In this document: positions 21,791 through 30,127 of the stretch, piece by piece
Layout: every line of letters begins with the position of its first letter
Numbering within the stretch: the stretch's first letter is position 1
Assembly: GCA_947001705.1 (NCBI GenBank)
Contig: CAMQHT010000020.1
Span: forward strand, 1-40,898
DNA from: an uncultured Collinsella sp.
GTDB taxonomy: Bacteria; Actinomycetota; Coriobacteriia; Coriobacteriales; Coriobacteriaceae
DNA length: 40,898 nt
Reading direction: 5' to 3'
The notes under the pieces: generated by a model
Told to the model about the DNA's origin: nothing
The model's input: only the letters and a program-made list of their open reading frames with translations
Databases searched by the model: none
Translations under genes and position numbers: made by a program

Positions 21791-22495
21791 GTGACTCGAA
21801 CCATAGATATCCCAACGTTTCAGGCAGCGGTCGTGCGCAACTGCTCTCCCACGCTCGCGGGCATCAAGCCGGCATCGCTCTTTACCTATCCAGGCACCTA
21901 CGCCCACGGGAACGGCTCGACCACAACCGAAACCATCGCAGAACGTCGAGCACGCCTGCTCAACGTTATCGCCCAGTGCAATCGCGAGCTTGACCCGCTC
22001 GGCATCCACCTGAGTGTTTTGGTCTGGCGGCCCTGCGGAGCACTCGTGTACGTGTACCGAGCCAAAAGCCTCGCCACCTATTTCGCAGACCCTCGCGCCC
22101 AAACAGCGCTCGCCTCGGAAGGCTACGACACGAGAGACCTTTCGACATGCCTTGTGCATTTGGCATCACGCATCACGCTCGCGAGCAATAACGTCGCGGA
22201 ATGCGCTTGTAGCCAGACTCGATGCGCACTACCCCAGCAAGCTAGCTGCAGCAACGACTGCACCTGCGAGTTTCCGCACGAAATAGGCTACTTCCTTGGA
22301 TATCCCTACGACGACGTGCACGAGTTTATCGTCCAGCGCGGCGAGAACTACAAGGTCTTTGGGGCCTGGAAGGTCTACACGAATGTCGAGCAAGCGCTTG
22401 CGATGTTTGACGCCTACCGCGCTTGCACTCAATACCTCACCTTTGTCTATCAGCAGGGCTGCAGCTTGGCGCAACTTGCCCAGGCAACCCGATAG
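21791..22495 (+). CDS. DUF3793 family protein
   Basis: 234 residues, cytosolic. It matches DUF3793 from end to end: VRNCSPTLAGIKPASLFTYP at the N-terminus, ALVYVYRAKSLATYF in the middle, and FPHEIGYFLGYPYDDVHEFI, AWKVYTNVEQALAMFDAYRACT at the C-terminus. An extra Cys-rich stretch (CACSQTRCALPQQASCSNDC, near 135-155) precedes the FPHEIG motif and could bind metal; this insertion is longer than I expect for the family. The GTG start follows AAGGAG. The family is of unknown function but often accompanies iron-starvation flavodoxins, and a flavodoxin gene follows 46 bases downstream here. The iron-box-like site upstream fits that role. Confidence 0.85.
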   Translation: MTRTIDIPTFQAAVVRNCSPTLAGIKPASLFTYPGTYAHGNGSTTTETIAERRARLLNVIAQCNRELDPLGIHLSVLVWRPCGALVYVYRAKSLATYFADPRAQTALASEGYDTRDLSTCLVHLASRITLASNNVAECACSQTRCALPQQASCSNDCTCEFPHEIGYFLGYPYDDVHEFIVQRGENYKVFGAWKVYTNVEQALAMFDAYRACTQYLTFVYQQGCSLAQLAQATR

Positions 22496-22541
22496 AACAT
22501 AGAAGCCGCGGCAACCTGCCGCACAACTGAAAGGACTCAAC

Positions 22542-22961
22542 ATGAGCAAGATCGCCGTCGTCTACTGGAGCGGCACGGGCAACACCGAGGCCATGGCAAA
22601 CCTCGTCTCCGAAGGCGCCACGTCCGCGGGTGCCGAGGCTGAGGTCATCTCCTGCGCCGACTTCTCCGCAGACAAGGCCGCTGGCTATGACGCTATCGCC
22701 TTCGGCTGCCCCGCCATGGGTTCCGAGGAGCTTGAATATGATGAGTTCCAGCCCATGTGGGATGAGCTCAAGGAGACCCTCGGCGACAAGAAGGTCGTCC
22801 TCTTTGGCTCTTATTCGTGGGCCGAGGGCGAATGGATGGACAACTGGAAGGCGGACGCCGACGAGGAGGGCGTCAACGTCGTCGATTCCGTCATCTGCTA
22901 CGACGCCCCCGATGATGAGAGCGAAGCGGCCTGCCGCGCCCTTGGAGCCGAGCTCGCCTAG
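22542..22961 (+). CDS. Flavodoxin
   Basis: 139 residues, short-chain flavodoxin. The FMN phosphate loop is WSGTGNTEAMA near residues 9-19. The loops covering the isoalloxazine ring include GCPAMGSEELEYDEF (around 60) and GSYSWAEGEWMDNW (around 90). It carries single electrons in place of ferredoxin, typically when iron is short. AAAGGA precedes the ATG. It is probably co-transcribed with the DUF3793 gene from the iron-box promoter and ends at the terminator at 23021-23053. Confidence 0.95.
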   Translation: MSKIAVVYWSGTGNTEAMANLVSEGATSAGAEAEVISCADFSADKAAGYDAIAFGCPAMGSEELEYDEFQPMWDELKETLGDKKVVLFGSYSWAEGEWMDNWKADADEEGVNVVDSVICYDAPDDESEAACRALGAELA

Positions 22962-23020
22962 CGGCAATGAGCTCCGCCCGCAACGCGCATTGCAACAAAA
23001 CACATTCGCGTCCCAACAAA

Positions 23021-23053
23021 AACGGGAGCCGGATCACATCCGGCTCCCGTTTT
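23021..23053. terminator. Bidirectional terminator between flavodoxin and ABC genes
   Basis: Perfect 14-bp stem AACGGGAGCCGGAT (23021-23034) with ATCCGGCTCCCGTT (23038-23051) and a 3-base loop. A-rich on the left and T-rich on the right, it serves both converging genes. Confidence 0.92.
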
Positions 23054-23078
23054 CTGCTATGTCAGTCATATAAAGCGG

Positions 23079-23831
<753 letters not shown>

Positions 23832-23843
23832 GATAGGACCTCC

Positions 23844-25205
23844 TTACAGACCGGCGATATGATCGGCGGGCGTCGCGACAACCTGTCCGGCGCTCTTGGC
23901 GGGACGCTTCTTCTTGGTCTCGGCCGTGCCCAAAAGCCTCGCCTCAAGACCGCTCACCAAGCGAGCGAGCGGCAGGGTGATGACCAGATAGAACAGGGCG
24001 GCAACCACGTACGGTGTAATGGAGCCCGTCGTGGCCACGATGGTACGGGCGTTCATGACGATCTCGACCACACCCACGGCGGCAAGCAGCGACGTATCCT
24101 TGTAAAGCAAGATAAACTCGCTGGTCAGCGTAGGCAAAACATTACGGAACGTCTGCGGAATCATGACATAGAGCAGCGTCTGGAACGCGTTCATGCCCAG
24201 CGAACGCGCAGCCTCGTTTTGGCCCTTGGGGATCGATTGAATACCGGCACGGAAGATCTCGCATAGGTACGCAGACGAGTTCATGGCCATGACGATAACG
24301 CCAAGCACGTAGTCATCAACCTTGACGCCGGCCAACGGCAGACCGAAGAACGCGATATAGATCTGCAGGAACGCCGGCGTACCGCGGATGATATTCACAT
24401 AGATGCCGGCGAGGCAGCGCAGGATGCGCGACTTGGAGATGCGCATGAGCGACAAGGCAAAGCCAAAGGGAATTGCCAGCGGAAACGCCACAAGCACGAT
24501 CGAGAGCGACATAAGGAAGCCCTTAAAGACGATCGGCAGGCTTTGGACCAAAATGACTGGGTTTAAGAACAGGCGCAGGAACATATTGGAGTTCCAGGCC
24601 TCGACCCACGGCTGCTCCTTAAGATCGGCCAGGAAGTTATCGAATGCCGTCACGCCCTTGATCTCCACCGACGGAATCTTGGAGATCTTCTTGGTCGAGC
24701 CATCGGCCAAAGTGCAGGTGCCGCTAAAGGCCTCATCGCCGCCCTCGACGGGGAAGGTCACGCCGTAAACCTCGACACGGAAAAAGCCGCCGGCAGGCGC
24801 CGTCTCGCCAAAGTCGATCTTGAGCGTCTGGCCGTCAGCCTTGCACGTGGGCTTCATGGGCGTACGATCCATGAGGTCCTCGCCCGAGAGCATCGTCAAT
24901 CGCGTGTCATCGGTACCAAACGTCGTGCCGTCGACAAACGTCAGCGAAAGACCGCTCAGCTCCTCGTCGGCATCGGCCTGGACCTCCCAGGTAATGCGCG
25001 TCTCGGTACCGCCGACCACAGCGCTGCCCGAACCAGTGTTGGGTCGGGCGGTAATCTTTGCGGTCTCAAGCGCCTGGGCGGTCGTGGGCGCATATGCCCC
25101 TGCGCACACCAGCGCGAGCGCCACGGCCATGGCGCAGGCTAGCTTTTGGAGCAAGGCGGGCAGTGGAAAACGCTGCTCCGCGGCCCCTTTGTTCAGTCGA
25201 GACAA
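23844..25205 (-). CDS. Amino-acid ABC permease with exported N-terminal domain
   Basis: 453 residues. The C-terminal half (about 225-425) is a HisM/GlnP-type permease with several membrane helices and the coupling motif EAARSLGMNAFQTLLYVMIPQ. Unusually, it is preceded by a signal-like helix (about 19-45, ending near TAQA) and a soluble region of about 150 residues rich in beta strands (ITARPNTGSGSAVVGGTETR, LSLTFVDGTTFGTDD, FFRVEVYGVTFPVEGG) that should lie outside the cell. Ordinary permeases of this type are 215-250 residues. The start is TTG at 25205 with AGGAG five bases upstream; no ATG fits. Tandem hairpins separate it from the binding-protein gene upstream. The extra domain may help capture ligand or dock the lipoprotein. 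Confidence 0.85.
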   Translation of the reverse strand: MSRLNKGAAEQRFPLPALLQKLACAMAVALALVCAGAYAPTTAQALETAKITARPNTGSGSAVVGGTETRITWEVQADADEELSGLSLTFVDGTTFGTDDTRLTMLSGEDLMDRTPMKPTCKADGQTLKIDFGETAPAGGFFRVEVYGVTFPVEGGDEAFSGTCTLADGSTKKISKIPSVEIKGVTAFDNFLADLKEQPWVEAWNSNMFLRLFLNPVILVQSLPIVFKGFLMSLSIVLVAFPLAIPFGFALSLMRISKSRILRCLAGIYVNIIRGTPAFLQIYIAFFGLPLAGVKVDDYVLGVIVMAMNSSAYLCEIFRAGIQSIPKGQNEAARSLGMNAFQTLLYVMIPQTFRNVLPTLTSEFILLYKDTSLLAAVGVVEIVMNARTIVATTGSITPYVVAALFYLVITLPLARLVSGLEARLLGTAETKKKRPAKSAGQVVATPADHIAGL

Positions 25206-25232
25206 GGTGGCTCCTATCGTAGAAGTTGCCGG

Positions 25233-25301
25233 CAAAACGAGACGGAAATACTCTCCGTCAAGAGAAGCGCAAAGGCCCTCTCCGCCAAAACGGAAAGGGC
25301 C
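25233..25301 (-). terminator. Two tandem hairpins between binding-protein and permease genes
   Basis: First hairpin: GGCCCTCTCCG (25274-25284) with CGGAAAGGGCC (25291-25301), one mispair, followed on the minus strand by TTTGCGC. Second: GACGGA (25241-25246) with TCCGTC (25254-25259) followed by TCGTTTTG. They likely cause partial termination so the lipoprotein is made in excess over the permease and ATPase. Confidence 0.75.
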
Positions 25302-25323
25302 CGCGAGCAATCAAGTAGCTATT

Positions 25324-26184
25324 TTACTTGATGTTGTACTTAGCCATGAGGGCGTCAATGGTACCGTCGTCGGTCAGGTCCTTGATGGCCTGGTTGATGT
25401 CTTCCTTGAGCTTGGTGTTACCCTGGTTGATGGCGATGGCGTACTCCTCGCCGGTGCTGATCTGCTTAATGGTCTGGCAGGTGTTGAACTGCTCGGCGGT
25501 CAGCTGGCTGGCAACGGAGCGGTTGGTGACTACGGCGTCGCCCTTATCGGACTGCAGGGCGCTGAAGCACTCGGTAGCGTCCTTGTAGGGGACGATCTTG
25601 GCCTTGGGGATGTTCTCCTGGGCAAAAGACTCGGCGGTCGAGCCAGACTGAACGATGATGGTAGCGTCGGCGTTGTTGAGCTTCTCGCTGCAGTTGTCGG
25701 CCGTGATGTCGGTGTTATCGACCTTGGTCACGATAGCCTGATCGTCCATGTAGTAGGAATCGGAGAAAGTGACTTCCTTCTCACGCTCGGGCGTGTCGGT
25801 GATAGCCGCGATGGAGACGTCGTACTTGGCGCCCGAAGCGACACCCGGAACCAGCGTGTCAAAGTCATTGTTGACGTACTCGACATCCAGGCCCAGCTTG
25901 TCACCGATAGCCTTGATGAGCTCAAGGTCAAAGCCCTGGTAGTCGCCGTTGTCATCCTTGTACTCAAACGGCGCGTACTCGGCAGAGGTGCCGACGGTCA
26001 GCGTGCCGTCCTTGACGAGCGCGTACTCCTTGGAGCCGTCGACCTTCTCGACCTTAGCGTCGTCAGAGCTGCTGGAACCGGCATCAGAACCAGAGGTGGC
26101 GTTGGACGAACCGCAGCCCGTCAGAGCAAGGGCGAGCGCCATAGCACCCGTGGCGGCAAATGCGCCAAGCTTCTTCAGCTTCAT
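25324..26184 (-). CDS. Amino-acid-binding lipoprotein of the ABC transporter
   Basis: 286 residues. Lipoprotein signal with lipobox LTGC (lipidated Cys near residue 24), a Ser/Asp-rich linker, then a type II periplasmic-binding fold (SBP_bac_3): GTLTVGTSAEYAPFEYKDDNGDYQGFD (in two parts), IAAITDTPEREKEVTFSDSYY, VQSGSTAESF and the end LTDDGTIDALMAKYNIK. The GFDLELIKAIG and R/D contacts are those of polar amino-acid receptors. The ATG at 26184 follows GGAAGGAG. It is the first gene of the three-gene importer, with a good sigma-70 promoter 58-86 bases upstream and hairpins after it that set stoichiometry. Confidence 0.95.
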   Translation of the reverse strand: MKLKKLGAFAATGAMALALALTGCGSSNATSGSDAGSSSSDDAKVEKVDGSKEYALVKDGTLTVGTSAEYAPFEYKDDNGDYQGFDLELIKAIGDKLGLDVEYVNNDFDTLVPGVASGAKYDVSIAAITDTPEREKEVTFSDSYYMDDQAIVTKVDNTDITADNCSEKLNNADATIIVQSGSTAESFAQENIPKAKIVPYKDATECFSALQSDKGDAVVTNRSVASQLTAEQFNTCQTIKQISTGEEYAIAINQGNTKLKEDINQAIKDLTDDGTIDALMAKYNIK

Positions 26185-26241
26185 AATCAGTCTCCTTCCG
26201 GTGACCTCGTTTGATTCAGAGGTCTGCAAAAACTGTTGGCT

Positions 26242-26270
26242 ATTATGCACCCGGAATTACGAATCTGCAA
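26242..26270 (-). promoter_or_regulatory. Sigma-70 promoter of the ABC importer
   Basis: On the minus strand TTGCAG (complement of 26265-26270) and CATAAT (complement of 26242-26247) with 17 bases between. Confidence 0.55.
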
Positions 26271-26331
26271 TGAGAAAACTGATTGAAACAAACCCATAAC
26301 GTGAATGGAATACTCTACTTTGTGACAGTCA

Positions 26332-27198
26332 TTACTGCTGCAATGACCTTAATAGTCTAATTTCAGCTGCATAACCTGCAAGTTCGTTCGGAGTCTCCAA
26401 AATAAACGGCAGCGAACGCAAGTGGCCATTCGATACAATATTCTGCATAACCTGCATACCTCCACCAAATTCCTCACTGCCAAGGTATCCCTTGCCGATG
26501 CACTCGTGACGATCTTTATGGGCGCCACAAGAGTTCTTCGAATCGTTGATGTGTACGGCATGCAAGCGATCGATACCCACCACGCGGTCGAACTCGTCGA
26601 GTACGCCGTCCAGATCATGGATGATGTCGTAGCCGGCATCGCTCACATGGCAGGTGTCTAGGCAAACGCCCAGCTTGGCCGACAGCTCGGGGCGTTTGCC
26701 GGCAACACCCTCAATGATGAGCGCCAGTTCCTCAAAGCTGCGGCCCACCTCGGTGCCCTTGCCCGACATGGTCTCGAGCAGCACCGTCGTCTGCTGGCCC
26801 TCAAACATCACCTGACACAGGGCGTCGACAATCATCTGAATGCCGGCGTCGGAGCCCTGCCCCACATGCGCACCGGGATGGAAGTTGTAGTAGTTGCCGG
26901 GCAGCGCCTCCATGCGCCGCAGGTCCTCTGCCATAGCCTCCAAGGCGAACTCGCGCGCCCGCTCTTTGGCAGAACAGGGGTTGTAGGTATACGGGGCATG
27001 CGCCACCAGCGGTCCAAAGTCGTTTTGCGACATAAGCTCGCGCAGAGCCGCCACGTCATCCATGTCAAGTTCTTTTGCCTTGCCACCGCGCGGGTTGCGC
27101 GTAAAGAACGCAAAGGTATTGGCGCCAATGGACAACGCCGTCTCCCCCATTGCCCGATAGCCCTTCGTCGTCGAAAGATGACACCCGATCGTCAGCAT
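26332..27198 (-). CDS. nfo: Endonuclease IV (AP endonuclease)
   Basis: 288 residues, TIM-barrel AP endonuclease with the trinuclear zinc ligands in family segments: LVAHAPYTYN (His), NYYNFHPGAHVGQG (His), TVLLETMSGKGTEVG (Glu), VCLDTCHVSDAGYD (Asp and His), HAVHINDSKNSCGAHKDRHE (Asp, His, His) and LPFILETPNE (Glu). It cleaves DNA 5' to abasic sites in base-excision repair. The ATG at 27198 has GAGGAGGGAG upstream; a longer frame would run back into the hairpin element at 27214-27296. That element directly precedes its ribosome site and may affect its translation or mRNA stability. Confidence 0.95.
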   Translation of the reverse strand: MLTIGCHLSTTKGYRAMGETALSIGANTFAFFTRNPRGGKAKELDMDDVAALRELMSQNDFGPLVAHAPYTYNPCSAKERAREFALEAMAEDLRRMEALPGNYYNFHPGAHVGQGSDAGIQMIVDALCQVMFEGQQTTVLLETMSGKGTEVGRSFEELALIIEGVAGKRPELSAKLGVCLDTCHVSDAGYDIIHDLDGVLDEFDRVVGIDRLHAVHINDSKNSCGAHKDRHECIGKGYLGSEEFGGGMQVMQNIVSNGHLRSLPFILETPNELAGYAAEIRLLRSLQQ

Positions 27199-27213
27199 CT
27201 CCAGCTCCCTCCT

Positions 27214-27296
27214 CATCAGTTGCGGAAAAATACGGTCTATTGGTGCCTTATTTTGGCGCAAACAGACCGTATTCCACCGCAAGTTATAAAAGGGGC
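27214..27296 (-). repeat. Hairpin element, copy 1 (upstream of nfo)
   Basis: Outer stem TTGCGG (27220-27225) with CCGCAA (27277-27282); inner perfect 10-bp stem AATACGGTCT (27229-27238) with AGACCGTATT (27264-27273); loop containing TGCCTTATTTTGG. On the minus strand it ends CCGCAACTGATGAGGAGG, running into the nfo ribosome site. There is no U-tract, so it is not a standard terminator. See copy 2 at 28381-28461. Confidence 0.85.
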
Positions 27297-27350
27297 ATCA
27301 GGAGCAAAGGCCTCCAGGCATTCCAAGCGCTGGCGCCATGCCCCCACGCC

Positions 27351-28370
27351 CTAAAGTTTCAAGCGAATCGCATCGATGATGTGCGCACAGCGCTGTGTGG
27401 CGGCTAGGGACATGATGGGGCTTTCGAGTTTCCCCGCCTGAATGAGCTGCGTCGCATGCGACGCCTCACCGTAAAAATCATCGACTTCAAATGGTGCATC
27501 GATTTCGAGTACTCGACCGTCGGAATACTTCACATGGGCGAGCTCGGGGCGATGGAGACGCTCGATTTCCAACGAGCCCCGCTCACAGGCAATCGTTAAG
27601 CGGCTTTCATATGCTGCCTTGCCATCGCACACCATATGAATGGGTATACCGCCGACGCTCATATGGATCTCATCGGCCCAATCGACGCGGCCGCCTGACA
27701 CGTCACGCCAGCGAACTTCACGGGACGAAACCTCGCACGCGCCCGCGAGCAAATCCTCAAACCAACCGACCGCATAGCAGCCCATGTCATATAGACAGCC
27801 GCCCTGCAACGGATCAAGCAGATAGCCCGAAGGAGGCTCGCCGTAATCGAGCTTTTGCACGCTTTCAATCGAGACAATACGGCCAAGCTCACCCGACGCA
27901 AGCAAGTCCTTCACGCGAGTGCGCATCGGGCAAAACCGATTCTTCATCGCCTCCATAAACAGCACGCCGCGCTCGCGAGAGGTGGAGGCAATCGAGAGAG
28001 CCTCTTCCTCACTCAAAACGGCCGGCTTTTCGCACAGCACGGCCTTTCCGGCGCGCAGCGCGCGACAGGCCCAACGCGTATGCATGCCATGCGGAAGAGC
28101 CAAGTAGATTGCGTCGACATCGGGGTCGGCAATCAGCGCGTCATAAGCCGCATTGCCGTTATCGTTGACCGAGGCATGGCCATGCGCAGCATCGATCGAA
28201 AACGCTCGGCAAAATTCCTCGACATGTGCAGGAGTGCGGCCGGCCGCAGCCACCAGCCGTGCCCCGTCGGCCTTCTTGAGCGACGATGCAAATCGATGAG
28301 AAATGTGCCCAGCGCCCAAAATGCCCCAACGAACCTCACGCGAATCATTTCGTAAACCTCGGTCACCCAC
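27351..28370 (-). CDS. Gfo/Idh/MocA-family oxidoreductase
   Basis: 339 residues. N-terminal NAD(P)-binding Rossmann fold: RWGILGAGHISHRFASSL, then ADPDVDAIYLALPHGMHTRW-type segment and the family motif CEKPAVLSEEEA with its Lys. The C-terminal alpha/beta domain contains GCLYDMGCYAVGWFEDLL with the conserved G..D.G.Y pattern. These enzymes oxidise or reduce sugars, inositols or related compounds; the substrate is not predictable. The GTG start at 28370 has GGAGG five bases upstream; no ATG fits. It lies between the ferredoxin-AKR gene and nfo, each boundary filled by one copy of the covarying hairpin element. Confidence 0.9.
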   Translation of the reverse strand: MGDRGLRNDSREVRWGILGAGHISHRFASSLKKADGARLVAAAGRTPAHVEEFCRAFSIDAAHGHASVNDNGNAAYDALIADPDVDAIYLALPHGMHTRWACRALRAGKAVLCEKPAVLSEEEALSIASTSRERGVLFMEAMKNRFCPMRTRVKDLLASGELGRIVSIESVQKLDYGEPPSGYLLDPLQGGCLYDMGCYAVGWFEDLLAGACEVSSREVRWRDVSGGRVDWADEIHMSVGGIPIHMVCDGKAAYESRLTIACERGSLEIERLHRPELAHVKYSDGRVLEIDAPFEVDDFYGEASHATQLIQAGKLESPIMSLAATQRCAHIIDAIRLKL

Positions 28371-28380
28371 GATAGCCTCC

Positions 28381-28461
28381 CATCAGTTGCGGTGAAATAG
28401 TTCCTGTTGATGCCTTATTCTGCCGCAAACAGGAACTATTCCACCGCAAGTTATAAAAGGG
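28381..28461 (-). repeat. Hairpin element, copy 2 (upstream of the oxidoreductase)
   Basis: Outer stem TTGCGG (28387-28392) with CCGCAA (28444-28449); inner perfect 13-bp stem AATAGTTCCTGTT (28396-28408) with AACAGGAACTATT (28428-28440). Loop and flanks (TGCCTTATTCTG, TTATAAAAGGG) match copy 1, but the middle of the stem differs on both sides so that pairing is kept. Confidence 0.85.
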
Positions 28462-29652
28462 TCACGAGGAGCGCGTTTTGCCGAAGGCCTTAAGCACTGC
28501 CGTCACGGGTCCAGGCTGAAAACGGCGGCGTACGTCGTCGAGACGCTCGGGGATATCGATGTGCTGTGGGCAGTGACGCGCACATTTGCCGCACTTGACG
28601 CAATTGCTCACGAGTTTGGGCTCGCTCGTGCGCACCGCACTCGCCGTAAAGTATTGCGACAGCCCCGTAAACCAGCTGTGCGCATAGCTCGCGTTGTAGG
28701 CGGCAAAGCAGCCGGGAATGTTGATACCCTTGGGGCATGGCATGCAGTAGCCGCATCCCGTGCAGGGCACGCGGTTCGTTTTCTCAAACTCTTCCAGCAC
28801 GCGCGCGATGGTATCAAGCTGACCTGTCGTCATCGAGTCCGGCAGCGCACGATTGGCCAGCGCTGCATTCTCATCCACCTGCGCGGTATCGGTCATACCC
28901 GAAAGTAACATCGTCACCTGCGGATGGTTCCACACCCACGACAGTCCCCAAGCCACCGGCGTCTGCAGGCGCGGATCACTCGCACCGTCGAGCACGGCGC
29001 GAGCCCGTGGCGGCAGCTTGCCCGCTAAACGCCCGCCCAAAAGCGGCTCCATCACAAACACCGCGAGACCCCGCTCAGCGGCAGCCAAGAGCCCCGCCGT
29101 TCCCGCCTGATAGCGTTCACCGGCATAGTTGTACTGAATCTGGCAGAAGTCCCAGTCATATGCGTCAAGCATCGTCAGAAAATCCGCCGCGCTGCCGTGA
29201 TACGAAAAACCGACCTGGCGAATGCGTCCCGCCGCCTTTTGACGCGCGACCCAGTCCTCGATGCCCAACGCCACCACGCGCTCCCACTGTGCAGGCGAGG
29301 TGATGTTGTGCATAAGGTAATAGTCGATATGGTCGGTCTGCAGGCGGCGCAGCTGCTCGTCGAAGAACCGATCGAAATCCTCCGTGCATTTGCACGAAGC
29401 ATGTGGCAGCTTGGTCGCGAGCAAAACCTGGTCGCGCAGGCTCAAACGCTCAAGCGAAGCGCCCACACAAGCTTCGTTGCCGGGATAGAGATAGGCCGTA
29501 TCCAGGTAGTTAATCCCCTGCTCCACGGCACGGGAAATGATGGCATCGGCTGTCTTCGCATCGGGGTGCCCCGGTGCACCGGGAAACCTCATGCAGCCCA
29601 GCCCCAACGCCGAGATACGGTTGCCGCTTTTGGGGTCAACGCGATATTGCAC
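28462..29652 (-). CDS. Aldo/keto reductase with C-terminal 4Fe-4S ferredoxin domain
   Basis: 396 residues. AKR barrel with the catalytic tetrad: Asp and Tyr in NYLDTAYLYPGNE, Lys in LLATKLPHA and His in YYLMHNITS. The C-terminal part (about 280-396) has two cysteine clusters, CTGCGYCMPCPKGINIPGC and CVKCGKCARHCPQHIDIP, expected to hold 4Fe-4S clusters. This fused form is common in anaerobes and links carbonyl reduction to ferredoxin-type electron flow. The GTG start at 29652 follows a GGGAGGGGAGGGG purine run; a frame-open extension of 39 codons upstream has no ribosome site. The physiological substrate is unknown. Confidence 0.93.
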   Translation of the reverse strand: MQYRVDPKSGNRISALGLGCMRFPGAPGHPDAKTADAIISRAVEQGINYLDTAYLYPGNEACVGASLERLSLRDQVLLATKLPHASCKCTEDFDRFFDEQLRRLQTDHIDYYLMHNITSPAQWERVVALGIEDWVARQKAAGRIRQVGFSYHGSAADFLTMLDAYDWDFCQIQYNYAGERYQAGTAGLLAAAERGLAVFVMEPLLGGRLAGKLPPRARAVLDGASDPRLQTPVAWGLSWVWNHPQVTMLLSGMTDTAQVDENAALANRALPDSMTTGQLDTIARVLEEFEKTNRVPCTGCGYCMPCPKGINIPGCFAAYNASYAHSWFTGLSQYFTASAVRTSEPKLVSNCVKCGKCARHCPQHIDIPERLDDVRRRFQPGPVTAVLKAFGKTRSS

Positions 29653-29815
29653 GGCCCCTCCCCTCCCATCGAAGCCCTGACAAGGCGAAACAAAACCCGT
29701 CACGTCATCGAAACACATCGGAATCGCAATTGAGAACGTATCGTAACGCAGCAGAAATCGAGCCGTCACGGCACCGCTTTAACATCAGCAAAAAGCCCGA
29801 TGAAAGGAGCCGGGC

Positions 29816-30010
29816 ATGACCACGCGCGAGGACGCCTACCCCTACCCCGGCGAGCAATACATCCTCTCGGTCGACCGCTATCAGATCGAGGTCATGGACC
29901 ATCTGGACGAGCTCCCCGCCACGGGCGCCGTCATCTTCTGCACCTTCCCCAAGGTCCGCGATGGCGTCGGATACCCCGCCCGCGTCTTTGCGGTCTGCCC
30001 CGCGGCATAA
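29816..30010 (+). CDS. C-terminal remnant of a cyclase-family (PF04199) hydrolase, or small stand-alone protein
   Basis: 64 residues. The last 45 (DRYQIEVMDHLDELPATGAV then IFCTFPKVRDGVGYPARVFA) look like the C-terminal end of kynurenine formamidase-like cyclases, which are normally 210-260 residues with an HxGTHxD metal motif; that motif and everything N-terminal are absent. AAAGGAG stands 7 bases before the ATG, so the fragment could still be translated. The upstream 160 bases show no decayed remainder of the gene. A terminator follows at 30083-30108. It is either the relic of a deletion or a retained minidomain. Confidence 0.5.
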   Translation: MTTREDAYPYPGEQYILSVDRYQIEVMDHLDELPATGAVIFCTFPKVRDGVGYPARVFAVCPAA

Positions 30011-30082
30011 GTTCCCATGCGTTTGTTCTTCTAAATTCCGCCTCCGGTGCACGCTGCACGCCCCAGCGGCATACAATCCATC

Positions 30083-30108
30083 AGGCGCCCCTTACGCGGG
30101 CGCCTTTT
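30083..30108 (+). terminator. Terminator immediately upstream of the ketopantoate-reductase-like gene
   Basis: AGGCGCCC (30083-30090) and GGGCGCCT (30098-30105), then TTT. The ribosome site GGGGAG begins only five bases after the T-run. Confidence 0.8.
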
Positions 30109-30127
30109 ACATGGGGAGATGATTCAC

